A stretch of 26,605 nt of DNA from a virus, in the IMG/VR virus record IMGVR_UViG_3300001680_000216, positions 1 through 26,605 of that record; one strand, given 5' to 3'. Under the pieces are notes generated by a model. That model was not told where the DNA came from. It worked only from the letters and a program-made list of their open reading frames with translations, and did not search any database. The position numbers and the translations under genes are program-made. Shown one piece after another: positions 25,667 through 26,605 of this stretch (position 1 is the first letter of the stretch; every line of letters starts with the position of its first letter).

Positions 25667-26605
25667 TAGTCCTCCTCAGGCCACCCACTTTCTGGATTAG
25701 GTGTTTGATTCAATCCTTGAACAGTCTGTGCCAACTGCTGTGTTAAGCTACCTCCCTCATTAGCAGCTTCCAACACCTGGGTAGCTGTAAAGGTTCCTCC
25801 AGACTCCAAACTAGCTTGAATTAGTGCAGCTTCCTGTTTATCAGTTAGCTCAGTAACCTTTTTATACATAATATTATTTCCCTGCTTCACCACAGTAAAC
25901 TCAGAAAAAGCTTCTTTATTAGTTATAACATGCTTAAAACCAAATATATTCCAAAAACCAGAATAGATGGCTGTAGTAAAAGCACTTTTATTTCCTTTAA
26001 TTCCTGCTGCTCTAACCTCGTTAACATTCATTATTATAGGACGAGCTAGAGATTGGAGTCCAGATAGTTTAAAATAGGGAATAGTCTTTATAGCTCCCTT
26101 TATCGTTTGATTAGCTAAGTAATCAACCATGCGTTTTACACTCTCAAAAGCGTTCACTCCTCCTTGTTGTGGTATTGTTACAGTTTTTCCCTTATTAGTA
26201 TTAGCTCCTGTCACCCCTAGGATAAAATACATGAAATTTTTATAATCTTGAGAATCTCCATTCTTATCTCTATTTATAGAAAACCCAAAATGCTCTTTAG
26301 ACATACTACTTAAGCGTTGTAAAACATCGTCATTAAGATCATAAGCACTTTGATTTTGCAACCTTAAAAGCTCATCAGCTTGATCAGGGGAAAAACCTCC
26401 CTTATTAACTAAGTCAGCTTTTTGTTGGTTGGCTATGGAGGGCTTGGGTGGGCTTCCTGTTCCTCTTTGAACGGATTTTCCTTGTTCTGCCATAAAATTA
26501 AAAGATAGACCAGCTAGGTAATAAGGTTTTATATCCATCTTCATAGATAGAATATTGGAATTAAAATGTCCAGATCTAAAAATAGGTACTCCAGCAGCAA
26601 CTAAA
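25666..26605 (-). CDS. Structural protein, N-terminus outside the window
   Basis: The frame is open without a stop to the window edge (first complete codon 26604-26602), so the ATG at 26544 is probably internal and the gene starts further upstream. Visible sequence begins LVAAGVPIFRSGHFNSNILS, then a segment ending YYLAGLSFNF, a Lys/Pro/Gln-rich linker, and about 240 residues of mostly helical sequence. These include SPDQADELLRLQNQ, an AFESVKRMVDYLANQTIKGA helix and a Gln/Glu-rich end (PNPESGWPEED). No family is recognised. Its position directly before the spike gene, with TAATG coupling, suggests a baseplate hub or tail-tip protein. At least 312 residues are present. Confidence 0.75.
   Translation of the reverse strand, partial: LVAAGVPIFRSGHFNSNILSMKMDIKPYYLAGLSFNFMAEQGKSVQRGTGSPPKPSIANQQKADLVNKGGFSPDQADELLRLQNQSAYDLNDDVLQRLSSMSKEHFGFSINRDKNGDSQDYKNFMYFILGVTGANTNKGKTVTIPQQGGVNAFESVKRMVDYLANQTIKGAIKTIPYFKLSGLQSLARPIIMNVNEVRAAGIKGNKSAFTTAIYSGFWNIFGFKHVITNKEAFSEFTVVKQGNNIMYKKVTELTDKQEAALIQASLESGGTFTATQVLEAANEGGSLTQQLAQTVQGLNQTPNPESGWPEED
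25671..25676 (-). promoter_or_regulatory. Shine-Dalgarno AGGAGG for the spike gene
   Basis: GAGGAGGACTAATG on the minus strand. The perfect AGGAGG overlaps the terminal Glu-Glu-Asp codons of the upstream protein and precedes the TAATG overlap. It is the strongest ribosome site in the window. Confidence 0.75.

Overview
The window is one strand of a tailed-phage late (structural) gene cluster. Every gene I can support lies on the minus strand, so transcription runs from high to low coordinates. The DNA is low in G+C by eye, with many AGA arginine codons. Genes are packed end to end: most stop and start codons share bases (TAATG, TGATG or ATGA). No integrase, repressor, tRNA or replication gene is visible. 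The protein families point to a contractile-tailed (myovirus-type) dsDNA bacteriophage with T4-like baseplate logic. The host cannot be determined, although the Gram-negative-style spike plus PAAR tip would fit one.

Layout in the direction of transcription. (1) 26605-25666: C-terminal part of an unrecognised structural protein that runs off the window. (2) 25666-19388, the baseplate core: a gp5-like OB-fold and beta-prism spike without a lysozyme domain, a 1023-residue protein with a Cys-rich module and a LamG/concanavalin-like C-terminus, a gp25-like wedge protein and a gp6/baseplate-J-like wedge protein. (3) 19388-15111: a 1425-residue wedge/fibre-connector protein carrying a tail-protein-I-like segment. 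(4) 15104-11259: three consecutive genes (377, 707 and 190 residues) sharing one N-terminal domain; the 707-residue member adds an alpha/beta-hydrolase (esterase) fold whose nucleophile motif is degenerate. (5) 11257-4995: two large fibre or spike proteins (1276 and 810 residues) sharing a short N-terminal docking motif; the first is a long beta-helix. (6) 4991-1365: a 1208-residue protein with a Pro/Gly-rich N-terminus, a 65-residue nearly pure threonine tract and a Cys-rich module. (7) 1365-590: a PAAR spike-tip protein whose reading frame appears broken near its end, with a 58-codon continuation in the -1 frame. (8) After the only real intergenic gap (496-589, with a long AT-rich inverted repeat): a 101-residue very acidic protein and the start of another gene.

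Together the genes appear to encode the distal tail. The hub and spike (gp5-like plus PAAR tip), the wedges (gp25, gp6 and the 1425-residue protein), and an unusually rich set of peripheral adhesins or surface-processing proteins attached through at least two reused N-terminal adaptor modules. The observations most worth checking are the PAAR frame break, the esterase-like tail protein without a catalytic serine, the triplicated adaptor domain and the threonine microsatellite.
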